Assembly: GCA_963759955.1 (NCBI GenBank)
Contig: CAVXCA010000050.1
Coordinates: forward strand, 49,844-113,843
DNA length: 64,000 nt
Origin: Roseiarcus sp963759955
GTDB lineage: Bacteria > Pseudomonadota > Alphaproteobacteria > Rhizobiales > Beijerinckiaceae
Reading direction: 5' to 3'
Each line of letters starts with the position of its first letter. Within the stretch, counting starts at the first letter, position 1. The notes beneath the pieces were generated by a model that had not been told where the DNA came from, searched no databases, and saw nothing but the letters and a program-made list of their open reading frames with translations. The translations under genes were made by a program, and so were the position numbers. This document shows, piece after piece, positions 1-8,987 of the stretch.

Positions 1-1
1 C

Positions 2-220
2 AAGATGCCGTTCGAAACGGCGCTCGCCGAACTCGAATCGATCGTCGACAAATTGGAAAAAGGCGCCGTCGCGCTCGAAGACTCCATCAAGCTCTACGAG
101 CGCGGCGAGGCGCTGAAGGCGCACTGCGATCAACTGCTCAAGAACGCCGAAATGCGCATCGAAAAGATTGCCCTTTCGGCCGACGGCAAGCCCAAGGGCG
201 CGGCGCCGCTGGACGAGTGA
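2..220 (+). CDS. xseB: Exodeoxyribonuclease VII small subunit, 5' end probably outside the window
   Basis: This is the small subunit of exonuclease VII, which joins XseA in degrading single-stranded DNA in the cytoplasm. The whole reading frame matches the XseB family: the FETALAELESIVDKLEKG segment, then a helix containing LYERGEALKAHC, and a short acidic tail. The first ATG is at base 5, but family members usually carry several residues before the FE-ALAELE motif, and the codon before this ATG is open to the window edge. I therefore treat the gene as 5'-partial. It is about 70 residues as seen, against roughly 80 for the family. Confidence 0.88.
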   Translation, partial: KMPFETALAELESIVDKLEKGAVALEDSIKLYERGEALKAHCDQLLKNAEMRIEKIALSADGKPKGAAPLDE

Positions 221-413
221 GAGCTCGCGTACGGCCCGAGATCGCCGCTTGTCACACAGAAGTTACATACGTTGACGGAATCGCGGGAATTTTAACGCTC
301 TATGCACACTTGGTTACATTTCGTTAACCATATCGGCCGCAAACACGGAGGGTAATCTTAACCATTGATCCGAGCCGCGATTCGCGGCCAGACGCAATAA
401 AGGGGCGGAGTTC

Positions 414-1070
414 ATGCGCACGATTGCTTTTGTAACTCAAAAGGGCGGGTCCGGGAAAAGTACTTTGGCGTCTTCGCTCGCGGTCGCCGCGAAGGATGTG
501 GGCGAGCGCGTCTGCGTGATCGATTTGGACCCGCAGTCTTCCCTGCTGAGCTGGGCGAAGACCCGCGAAGTCGACGACATCGCCGTCGTCGCCGCGACGG
601 CGGGCAAACTGCCGGCGCTGCTCAGCGCGCTGGAGAAAAAGGGAATCACGCTGGCGATCATCGACACGCCGGGCGCCGACGGCGCCGCCTCGACGGCCGC
701 GATGCGCGAGGCCGACCTGAACATCATCCCTTCGCGTCCGAGCATCTTCGACCTGTGGGCCAGCGCTCAGACGCGCGCCGCCTTGAAGACGACGAACAGC
801 GATTTCGTATTCATGCTCAATCAGTGCCCGCCGGCCCAACAATCCGCGCGCGTCGACAACGCGGTCGCCGCGCTCGAAGAATTGGGCGGTCTCATCTCGC
901 CGCTGGTGCTGGCGCGCGTCGACTATCAGGAAGCCGCGCGGCACGGCCTGGGCGTCACCGAGATCAACCCGCACGGCGCGGCCGCGCACGAAATTCGCTC
1001 GCTGTGGGCGTCGATCAAGCGCCGTCTCGCGCGCGGCAAAGCCAAGACGCCCGCCAGCAAGGCGGCGTAA
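414..1070 (+). CDS. ParA/MinD-like P-loop ATPase
   Basis: A 218-residue ParA-family ATPase. Seen directly: a deviant Walker A motif (KGGSGKS, residues 10-16, with the signature lysine at 10), an IDLDPQ motif at 36-41 and IIDTPG around 82-87. It is the short ParA form without an N-terminal DNA-binding region. No parB or second partition gene lies beside it, so it is probably an orphan ATPase that positions some cargo, not the chromosomal ParA. A GGCGGAG ribosome-binding site lies just before the ATG. About 190 bases separate it from xseB, so it probably has its own promoter. The cargo is unknown. Confidence 0.85.
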   Translation: MRTIAFVTQKGGSGKSTLASSLAVAAKDVGERVCVIDLDPQSSLLSWAKTREVDDIAVVAATAGKLPALLSALEKKGITLAIIDTPGADGAASTAAMREADLNIIPSRPSIFDLWASAQTRAALKTTNSDFVFMLNQCPPAQQSARVDNAVAALEELGGLISPLVLARVDYQEAARHGLGVTEINPHGAAAHEIRSLWASIKRRLARGKAKTPASKAA

Positions 1071-1162
1071 CGCAGACGCGTTGTTCGCATGTCGCGTCCA
1101 TGCTTGGCGATCGGGCTTTCGGGGTCGCAAACGCGAACCGGGGCCCGCTTCGCGCGGAGGCT

Positions 1163-2555
1163 TCAGCCCCCGATGCGCGTCTGGATCACTTGGCCGCCGC
1201 GCGCGATCGTCAGATCCCAATAGCTCGCGCGCCGTCCGCACGCCGCCTCGAGATCGCGGGTCGTCGCGATTTTCGCGCCGTTGACCTCCTGCACGACGTC
1301 CCCCTTCTGCACGCCGAAATTGGCCGCCAGCGACCCCTCGGCGACGTCGGCCACGACGACGCCCTCGCCGACGTTGTCGAGCGACAGTTCCTCGGCCACC
1401 GCAGGCGAGACGTTCATCACCAACGCGCCCTGGAACGGGGATTGGCTCTTGATGCGGATCGCCTCGCGCAGCGGCGTTTCCGGCGCCGCGGCGAAGTCTT
1501 AGCGGCAGGACGACGGTCTTGCCGCTGCGCTGAACCGTCAGCGTCGCCACGCCGCCCAACGGCTTCACGCCGAGCCGGAAACCGACGCCTTCGGCGTCGT
1601 CGACGGATTGACCGTCGATCGCGGTGACGACGTCGCCGCGCTTCAAGCCCGCCTCGGCCGCCGGGCCGTCTTTGAACACGTTCACCACCAGCGCTCCGAC
1701 GGGCCGCTCCAGGCCGATCGAATCGGCGATGTCCTTGGAGACGTTTTGCAAGCTGGCGCCGAGCCACGGCCGCCTGACCGTGGCGCCGCCGCTCTTGGCG
1801 GCCGCGACGACGCTCTTGACCATGTTGACGGGGATGGCGAAGCCGATGCCGATGCTGCCGCCCGAACGCGAATAGATCGCCGAATTGATGCCGATGAGCC
1901 GCCCGTCGAGATCGACCAGCGCCCCGCCGGAATTGCCGGGGTTGATCGCGGCGTCGGTCTGGATGAAGAAGCCGTAGTCGTTGATGCCGATCTGGGTGCG
2001 CGCGAGCGCGGAGACGATGCCCTGCGTCACCGTCTGGCCGACGCCGAAGGGATTGCCGATCGCCAGGACGATGTCGCCGACTTCGATCGCGTCGGAATCG
2101 CCGAGTTCGAGCACGGGAAAGCGCTCTCGGCTCTGAATCTGCAGCACCGCCAAATCGGTGCGCGGATCGCGCAACACGATCTTGGCTTCGAACTCGCGAT
2201 GGTCGGACAGCGCGACCTTCACGTCCGTCATGCCTTCGATGACGTGATTGTTGGTGACGACGAGGCCGCTCGGATCGACGATGACGCCCGAGCCGAGCGA
2301 TTGCGCGACGCGCGACTCCTGCCCCTGCTGGCCGAAGAATTGCCGGAAAATGGGATCGTCGAACAGCGGATTGCGCGGCATCGTCTCGACCCGCGAGGCG
2401 TAGACGTTGACCACCGCCGGCCGCACCTTCTTGACCACCGGCGCGTAGGAGAGGTGAACCTGCGCCGCGCTTTGCGGGACCGTCTTCTCCAAGGTTTGCG
2501 CTTGGGCCGACGCGAAGCCGAGGCAAAGAGTGAGGATGAGGGCGAAACGGAGCAA
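1163..2555 (-). pseudogene. HtrA/Do-like periplasmic serine protease, one frameshift
   Basis: An S1C trypsin-like protease of the HtrA/DegP family. From a TTG start at 2555 (preceded by GGAGA) it has a signal peptide ending near ASAQA, a catalytic triad His104 (TNNHVIEG), Asp134 (RTDLAVL) and Ser209 (GNSGG), then PDZ1. The frame is lost near 1481-1500, and PDZ2 continues in another frame to 1163 (VMNVSPAVAEELSL onwards). Removing one G from a GG pair restores LRRAPETPLREA across the junction and gives a 463-residue protein of normal length. Either sequencing error or a real lesion that leaves the protease domain but loses PDZ2. A second intact HtrA lies at 41031. Confidence 0.85.
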
Positions 2556-2878
2556 GACGCATTCTCCAACGGGACGATAAGCGCCTTCATATAGGCGCGG
2601 CCCGGCGCGCCGCAAAGCGAAGAGCGGCATGGATTGAAGGACAACCCGAATCAGCGGAGTGACAAGCGCCTGAGCCGAAATTCGATCCAGCCCGTCACGA
2701 CGAAGACTGGCCGCGCGAGGCCCCGGCCAATTGGTCGTTCCGTTGCGGCGACGCGCAATATTGACCGTCGTCGGGCCGGAAAAAGCGTTTGCGGCATAAA
2801 AGCGTCAAGAAAGTGTTAATATTTGGCTTTACGGAACCCTGTCGGCCGATTGGCGGCGCGTGACGGGGTTTCGTAGCG
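2556..2878. other. Divergent intergenic region, HtrA / autotransporter
   Basis: About 320 bases between two divergently read genes. It must hold both promoters. A TTGACC box occurs near 2760 and an AT-rich stretch (GTTAATATTT) near 2815, but I could not pair them at convincing spacing. No coding signal was seen. Confidence 0.4.
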
Positions 2879-5800
2879 ATGTCGATTGAAAAGAGTAAGA
2901 GCGTACGCGTCATTACGGAGCGTTCGAGGCTCGAGGGCCTTCTTTACGCGGCGCTCATTTCCCCAGCGATCCTGTTCGCGGTCTACGGTGGGGAGTCCAA
3001 GGCGGGGCAGCTCCCCCTCAGCGCCTTCCAAACGTACAACGGCGCCAACGCGGCCGGCATTGTTCCGGGCCCGTTCGCGCTCTATTCGGTTTCGGTCGAC
3101 AGCCTCGCGCCGACCCAGATGAACGAGGGGCTCACGGAAGTCGGCAAGAAGGCGGCGGGATTCGACCTTCTCGCGCCCTCGCAATTGCAAGCCGACCTGT
3201 TGACGGACATCGAGCCCGTCGTCATCGGACCCGGCGGCAAGCTCTATCTGACGGACGGCCATCACACCTTCACCGCCCTGCTCGACTCCATTTACGGCGC
3301 GTCGAATCCGACCGTCTACGTCGACGTCATCGCCAATTACTCGAATCTCACCACCGCCCAGTTCTTCGCGACGATGCAGTCGCAGAATTTGCTCCTGCCG
3401 CTCAACGACGGCGTTGCCGAAACCGTCAACGACGCGACCGGCGCCCCCATTCCCACCAGCCTGACTGGCCTGACGAGCGACGTTTACCGCGGTCTCGAAT
3501 ACAGCATCCTCAAGAACAAGAGCTCGAAGTTGTTCACGACGACGAGCAACATCACCGGGGCCGTCGGCGCCGCCACGCCCGGCCTCGACAAGATGACGGG
3601 GTTCTATTCCGACTTCCTCGAAGCTGCGGCTTATCGAGACGCCAATGGCGGACGTGGCCTGCCTTATCTGTCGCCGGGCGACATCGCGCTCGCCACGAAA
3701 TGGAACCTCACCGGCTCGTCCACCACGACCTTGCCGAACGTCTCCGGCACGGTGACGGCGGCGCAGTTGCCCGGCTTCATTCTCAGCCAGAACATCGTCA
3801 ACGCCGGCGGCGTCAGCGACGCCACGCTGGCCACGGGCGCGATGGACGGCAACGGCGGGTTCACCGGCGTTACGCAGATCAACGCCGGCACGGCCGCGAA
3901 CCCGATCATGATCGGCACGCCGAACGTCGGCTTCGTCATGGAACTCGGCAACGACGCCGGCTATTCCGTCACGCTGGACGGGACCAACACTTACACCGGC
4001 GGCACGTCGATCCTCGCAGGCGACTTGATTGCGCAGGGCGACGCTTCGCTCGGTGCGGCGCCCACCGAGACCAACGCCGCCTTTCTATCCAGCCTGACGC
4101 TCAACGCCGCCGGCTATCCGACCAACGCGCTGTCGGCTGTCCAGGCGGACAATGGCATCGTCTTCAACAGCCTGACGGAAGGCAACGGCACGCTGACGAT
4201 CGGCACGACCACGGGCGGGACGTTCTCGACCTCTCGCCCGATCGCCGTCGACGGCGAAGCGGCGACGATCAACGTCAACGACAATATCGTGACGCTGAAC
4301 GGCTCGCTCGTCTCGCTCGGCGCCAACGGCGTCGGCCTCGGCAACGCCACCGGCGTCGCGGATCTGACCATCGACGACCTCAGCTCCGCCGACGCCGGCA
4401 AGCTGATCCTGTCGACGGCGAGCCCCTACTTCTATGGCAATATCATCATCGGCAACTCGGGCGCGCCGACGGTGGAGGTAATGAGCGACGCCGCGCTCGG
4501 CAATACGACGGGTCCGGCGGCTTCGATCGGCGAGGTCGAGTTGAACGGAGGCACCCTGCAGGCGGGCGCTTCCTTCGCCGCGCCGGAGCGCAACCTGTTC
4601 CTCGGCGGCGGCAGCCAAATCGACGTCAACGGCTTCACGACGAGCTGGGGCACGATGACCGACGTGCAGCGCACGCTGGAAATCCTCAACAGCAACACCA
4701 CCACCGCCGGAGCGATCACTTTCAATAATCTCACTATTTCGGCGACGGCGACTTTGCAGCTGGCGGGCGGGGCGGCGGGCGAGACGGTGACCTTCGCCAA
4801 TGGGATCGACCGGACCGGCCAGGACGCGCTGATCATCCAGCCCTCGTCCTCGAGTTCGCTGGGGACGAGCGAAAAGGTGTTCTCCAGCAGCGCGTCGGCG
4901 ACGCTGGTGAACGGCATCGCGCCGGCCTGGATCGTCACCAACAACGGCGCCTCCAAGGGCGTCGGGCCTTATGATTTCGTCACCTATGGCGCCAACGGCT
5001 ACGTCAAGGCGACTTATGACGCCTCCACGCTCAGCGCCTCGACCGGCGCCGACGTGGTCGGCCTGACTGGCAACGTGACGGCGAGCGGCACTGTCGCGGC
5101 CTACGCGCTGAACACCGAAGGCAAGGCGATCGCGCTCGGCTCGAATACCTTGACCATCGGCGACGGCGTCGACGCGGCGGGCCTCATTCTCGCCAGCGGC
5201 AGCTCGATCAGCGGCGGAAAGCTGGCCTTCGGCGCCAGCGAAGGCGTGATCTGGCTCAGCGGGACCAATCCGACCATCTCGTCGCAGATCACCGGCTCCG
5301 GCGGCCTGACGTTCACCGGTTCGGGCGGCGTCACGATCAGCGCTGCGGCCAACGTCAGCGGCCTCATCGCGATCGATTCGGGCGCGGTCACCCTCTCTGC
5401 AACCAACGTCTTCGCGACCGACGTCTCCGGCGTCGACATGTCTAACGTTAAGAGCCATCCGGCGGCCGCGACATTGAACGTGACTGCGAACAATATGCTC
5501 ACCACGCTGAACACGGTGGGCAGCAACAGCGCGATCAACCTCAGCAACGGCGCGGCGCTGACGCTCGGCGACACGACCAACAATCTCTCCTCGACGATCA
5601 GCGCGACGCTCAAGCAAACCGGCACGGCGGTCGCGGGCGCGCTGACCCTCGACGGCTCCGGCCTGTTCGACTTTAGCGGCGGGAGCAGCAAGGCGCTGAC
5701 TTTCGTGACGGGCAGCACCATCGTCGTCAACAACAGCGCCCAGTTTCGCGTCGCCGCCAGCGAATTCGCCAGCGCCGGTTTCGGAGTCGTGTTGAACGGC

Positions 5801-8074
5801 ACGAGCCAGCTGCAGTTCGCGCAGAACGGCGGCGGCCAATTCGCCAATACGGTCTCGGGAACCGGCGAACTCCATCTCATCGGTGGCACGCTGCAGATCA
5901 CCGGCACGAACAACACCTACACCGGCGGCACGGTCGTCGAAACCGGCTCGACCCTCGACATCACCACCGCCAACCTCCCGGTGGCCAACCCCAACATCAC
6001 CGACGCCGGCGGTCTGATCGTGTTCGACCAGGCGACGACCGGGACTTACGCGGGCGTCATCAGCGACGGCCTCGAAATGGGAACCGGCCCGCTGCTGTCC
6101 GGCTCGCTCGACAAGGACGACAGCAGCGGCGCCAATGGCGGCAATGTCATCCTCGCCCAGGCGCAGGCCTTCACCGGCGAGACTTATATCGAGGCCGGCA
6201 CGCTGACCCTCGACGCGGTCGATACGCTGGCGACCAGCAGCGGCGTCGATCTCGGCCGCGTCGGCGGCTGCGTCGGGACGTGCAACGCCTCGACCCCGGC
6301 GGCGACTCTCGCGCTCGGCGCGAACAATACGATCCAGGCCCTGACGAGCGAAGCCGGGAACACGACTGCGGTGACGCTCGGCGCCTATACGCTGACGATC
6401 GATACGCCGTCCGGGGTGGGCGCCAGCTTCGCCGGCGCGATCGGCGGCGCGGGCTCGCTGGTCAAGAGCGGCGCCGGCGTTCAGGTCTTCACGGGCGCCC
6501 TGACCCCCGGCGCGGTGACGGTCGATGCGGGCCTTCTGGACCTCGCCAGCGGCGGCTCGATCGCCACGACCACAACCACCGTCCAGGGCGGCGTACTGGA
6601 ACTCGACAGCGGTTCCTCGATCTCAAGCACGACCATCAATGTCGAAGCCGGCGGCGTGCTCTACGCTCCGGGCGGTTCGAGCGCGCTGGCCGCCTCGACC
6701 TTCAACAACAGCGGCGTGCTCGACCTGAACAACGGCGCGGCCAACAACGTCTTCGCCGTCGGCGCCTACAACGGCGCGGCGGGAAGCCAATTGCAGGTCG
6801 GCGTGAATTTCAACGCCGGGACGGCGGACAAGCTCGTCGTTTCCAGCGTGAGCGGCGCGAGCCAGATCGTGGTGACCGACGTCGCGTCGAGCCTGCCTGC
6901 CGTCTACAATCCGACCGGCATTCCCATCGTGGTGTCGGCCAGCCCCATGAACGCTTCGGCCTTCACGTTGGCGGGCGGTCCCATCCAGAAGGGCCTGTTC
7001 CAATACGATCTCGCCTATGAGGCCGACCCGGCGTTCGTGCTCGTCGGCACGCCGTCGGCGGAGGCCTACCGGCTCGCCGCGGTTCCCACGGCCGCTCAGT
7101 CGATTTGGCTGGACACCTCCGGCGTGTGGCTCGACCGCCAGTCCGACTTGCGCGATTTCCTCGGCGCGCCGGCGCCGGCGGCGAAGCCGGTTGACGGCGA
7201 CGGCGCCCCGCCGCTCACCCCCGGCGTCTGGGCGCGCGCCGTGGGCGAATGGGCCGACCGCGAACAGACGCAATCCTATTCGATCCTGAATAAGACCTAT
7301 GATTTCCAAACCGGCTACACCCAGAACGTCGCCGGCATATACGGGGGCCTGGACGCCGGCACGGAAGGTTTGGTCAGCCACGACGACGCGCTGCTGTTCG
7401 GCGTGACGGCTGGCTACGTCAATTCGACCCAGAGCTTCAAAGACTCGACGACGACCGCCGCTTTCGAGGGCGGCTCGGTCGGAGTGAGCGCGACCTACCT
7501 GACCCAAGGCTTCTTCGTCGACGCCCTGCTGAAGAGCGACTTCCTCAATTTGCGCTATTCGGCGCCTGCCGATAGCGTCTACGGCGCGGGCCGGCTTTCG
7601 ACGAACGTCGTCAACCTCGGGGCGGTCGTCGACACGGGCTATCGCTTCGCCGTCGGCGGCAAGTCCTTCGTGGAGCCGCTGGCGACGCTCGCCTACGTGT
7701 CGTCGCATGTCGGCGACCTCTCTTTGGCGGGATCGCAGATCGCTTTCGGCGACAACGATGTCCTTCGCGGCCGCCTCGGCCTGCGCAGCGGTATGACGCT
7801 CGTAGACGCCGCCGCCTACCGGATCGACGCCTCGGCGACCGCGAGCTATTGGGCGCGTCTGTCGGGCGGCACCGCGGCGACGATCGACTCCGGTTCGGGT
7901 GCGCCTTCATTGACCCTGTTCGACAAACAAGTGGCGGACTACGGCGAGGTCGGCCTCGGGTTGAACTATTCCAGCCTCAAGACCGGATGGTCCGGCTTCA
8001 TGAAGGGTGATTATCAGTTCGCGACCGGCTTTAACGCGGGTTCGATCAAGGGCGGCGTGCGCTACGATTTTTGA
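2879..8074 (+). CDS. Autotransporter with N-terminal ParB-like (ParBc_2-type) domain
   Basis: A 1731-residue type V secretion protein. Order of parts: a long signal peptide (residues 1 to about 42, with an extended charged N-region); a domain at about 43-280 resembling the ParB-like nuclease-fold family ParBc_2, with LTDGHHTFTALLD at 124-137; then about 1100 residues of Gly/Ser/Thr/Asn-rich beta-helix passenger with PATR-type motifs (NTYTGGTS, NTYTGGTVVETGSTL, QAFTGETYIEAGTLTL); and a C-terminal beta-barrel from about 1460 ending in GGVRYDF, with the terminal Phe used for outer-membrane insertion. The passenger should be displayed or released outside the cell. Function unknown; the DGHH motif suggests a catalytic or nucleotide-binding head group, which is inference. 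No frameshift. Confidence 0.9.
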   Translation: MSIEKSKSVRVITERSRLEGLLYAALISPAILFAVYGGESKAGQLPLSAFQTYNGANAAGIVPGPFALYSVSVDSLAPTQMNEGLTEVGKKAAGFDLLAPSQLQADLLTDIEPVVIGPGGKLYLTDGHHTFTALLDSIYGASNPTVYVDVIANYSNLTTAQFFATMQSQNLLLPLNDGVAETVNDATGAPIPTSLTGLTSDVYRGLEYSILKNKSSKLFTTTSNITGAVGAATPGLDKMTGFYSDFLEAAAYRDANGGRGLPYLSPGDIALATKWNLTGSSTTTLPNVSGTVTAAQLPGFILSQNIVNAGGVSDATLATGAMDGNGGFTGVTQINAGTAANPIMIGTPNVGFVMELGNDAGYSVTLDGTNTYTGGTSILAGDLIAQGDASLGAAPTETNAAFLSSLTLNAAGYPTNALSAVQADNGIVFNSLTEGNGTLTIGTTTGGTFSTSRPIAVDGEAATINVNDNIVTLNGSLVSLGANGVGLGNATGVADLTIDDLSSADAGKLILSTASPYFYGNIIIGNSGAPTVEVMSDAALGNTTGPAASIGEVELNGGTLQAGASFAAPERNLFLGGGSQIDVNGFTTSWGTMTDVQRTLEILNSNTTTAGAITFNNLTISATATLQLAGGAAGETVTFANGIDRTGQDALIIQPSSSSSLGTSEKVFSSSASATLVNGIAPAWIVTNNGASKGVGPYDFVTYGANGYVKATYDASTLSASTGADVVGLTGNVTASGTVAAYALNTEGKAIALGSNTLTIGDGVDAAGLILASGSSISGGKLAFGASEGVIWLSGTNPTISSQITGSGGLTFTGSGGVTISAAANVSGLIAIDSGAVTLSATNVFATDVSGVDMSNVKSHPAAATLNVTANNMLTTLNTVGSNSAINLSNGAALTLGDTTNNLSSTISATLKQTGTAVAGALTLDGSGLFDFSGGSSKALTFVTGSTIVVNNSAQFRVAASEFASAGFGVVLNGTSQLQFAQNGGGQFANTVSGTGELHLIGGTLQITGTNNTYTGGTVVETGSTLDITTANLPVANPNITDAGGLIVFDQATTGTYAGVISDGLEMGTGPLLSGSLDKDDSSGANGGNVILAQAQAFTGETYIEAGTLTLDAVDTLATSSGVDLGRVGGCVGTCNASTPAATLALGANNTIQALTSEAGNTTAVTLGAYTLTIDTPSGVGASFAGAIGGAGSLVKSGAGVQVFTGALTPGAVTVDAGLLDLASGGSIATTTTTVQGGVLELDSGSSISSTTINVEAGGVLYAPGGSSALAASTFNNSGVLDLNNGAANNVFAVGAYNGAAGSQLQVGVNFNAGTADKLVVSSVSGASQIVVTDVASSLPAVYNPTGIPIVVSASPMNASAFTLAGGPIQKGLFQYDLAYEADPAFVLVGTPSAEAYRLAAVPTAAQSIWLDTSGVWLDRQSDLRDFLGAPAPAAKPVDGDGAPPLTPGVWARAVGEWADREQTQSYSILNKTYDFQTGYTQNVAGIYGGLDAGTEGLVSHDDALLFGVTAGYVNSTQSFKDSTTTAAFEGGSVGVSATYLTQGFFVDALLKSDFLNLRYSAPADSVYGAGRLSTNVVNLGAVVDTGYRFAVGGKSFVEPLATLAYVSSHVGDLSLAGSQIAFGDNDVLRGRLGLRSGMTLVDAAAYRIDASATASYWARLSGGTAATIDSGSGAPSLTLFDKQVADYGEVGLGLNYSSLKTGWSGFMKGDYQFATGFNAGSIKGGVRYDF

Positions 8075-8433
8075 ACCGCTCGCCTTGCGGATCTAAGTAA
8101 CGTCTCGAGGGACGAACTGTTTCGGCCGGCGATCCCTCCTCGGCAAGCCGAGCCATGCGGACGCCGCCGATTTTCCGAGGTCGAACTGATTTCATTTGGC
8201 GGTTCGACTCCCGGTCAACGTGTCGTTTGCGAGCGTCGTGAAGCGCTAAGGCGATGATAACGACGCGCATTCGCTGGAGCCGGCGTGGCCGCGCCGCGGT
8301 CGCTGTCGGGTGGGCGTGACGAGCGACGGCCGATATTTTCCCGCGGGCGCCTTGCGCGGGCCGGCGCGCATCCCAATGTCTTGCCGGCCGAGCCCGATTT
8401 TTCGGCGCGGCGCATCATGACGGAGGCTCTGAG
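8075..8433. other. Intergenic region, no gene seen
   Basis: About 360 bases after the autotransporter stop. No coding frame with a recognisable product, no tRNA and no clear terminator was found. The last part carries the GGAGG ribosome-binding site for the next gene. Confidence 0.4.
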
Positions 8434-8943
8434 ATGAGCACGGCGCAAAGCACGGCGGGCGGGTCGAATGGCGCTCGGGAATTCGGTCCGGGCGAATGGG
8501 CGAACACGACGTGGCGACGCCACGGCTGCGGGGCGAGCCGCTGGACCGCGTTCGAACTCGCCGCCATGATCTTGGGATTTATCGTCTTCTGGCCGATCGG
8601 CCTGGCGATTCTCGGCTACAAGTTCTGGCAGCGCAGATACGGCGGCGACGACCTGCAGACTTTTGCGGCCGCCAGGTGGAGCCAGGCGCGCAGCGCCATG
8701 GCCGGCGCGTCGCGCTCCTATTCATGCGGCTCGTGGAGCCGGGGCGGGTTCTACCCCGGCTCGACCGGGAATTCCGCATTCGACGAGTGGCGGGCAGGGG
8801 AGCTCGCCCGCCTCGAGGCGGAGCGCCACAAGCTCGAAGAGGCGCACCGCGAATTCGCCGAATTCGTCGAGAACCTGCGCAAGGCCAAGGACCGCGAGGA
8901 ATTCGAGCGCTTCATGAACGCGCGCAACCGGCCGCAGACGTAA
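8434..8943 (+). CDS. DUF2852 family membrane protein
   Basis: A 169-residue protein of the alphaproteobacterial DUF2852 type, function unknown. It has one clear membrane segment near residues 36-58 (FELAAMILGFIVFWPIGLAI) followed by GYKFWQ, a Ser/Gly-rich middle with short aromatic motifs, and a C-terminal charged helix (about 115-160, RLEAERHKLEEAHREFAEF) likely to form a coiled coil. GGAGG lies 8 bases before the ATG. It stands alone between the autotransporter and the oppositely oriented purB. Confidence 0.8.
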   Translation: MSTAQSTAGGSNGAREFGPGEWANTTWRRHGCGASRWTAFELAAMILGFIVFWPIGLAILGYKFWQRRYGGDDLQTFAAARWSQARSAMAGASRSYSCGSWSRGGFYPGSTGNSAFDEWRAGELARLEAERHKLEEAHREFAEFVENLRKAKDREEFERFMNARNRPQT

Positions 8944-8987
8944 GCGGCGGGCCGCCTCCTTCTCCAGCACGGGGATAAGGGGCGCCC

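Noticed and set aside
324..1162. Continuation of the HtrA-strand open frame over ParA
   Set aside because: After the frameshift the reading continues as an Arg/Gly-rich stretch opposite ParA with no similarity; the true PDZ2 lies in a different frame and stops at 1163.
4085..5875. 596-residue minus-strand frame inside the autotransporter
   Set aside because: It is opposite a gene with clear passenger and barrel features and shows only shadow composition.
8185..8225. Possible tRNA T-arm (GGTTCGACTCCC)
   Set aside because: The stem arms do not pair and no acceptor or anticodon arm can be built around it.
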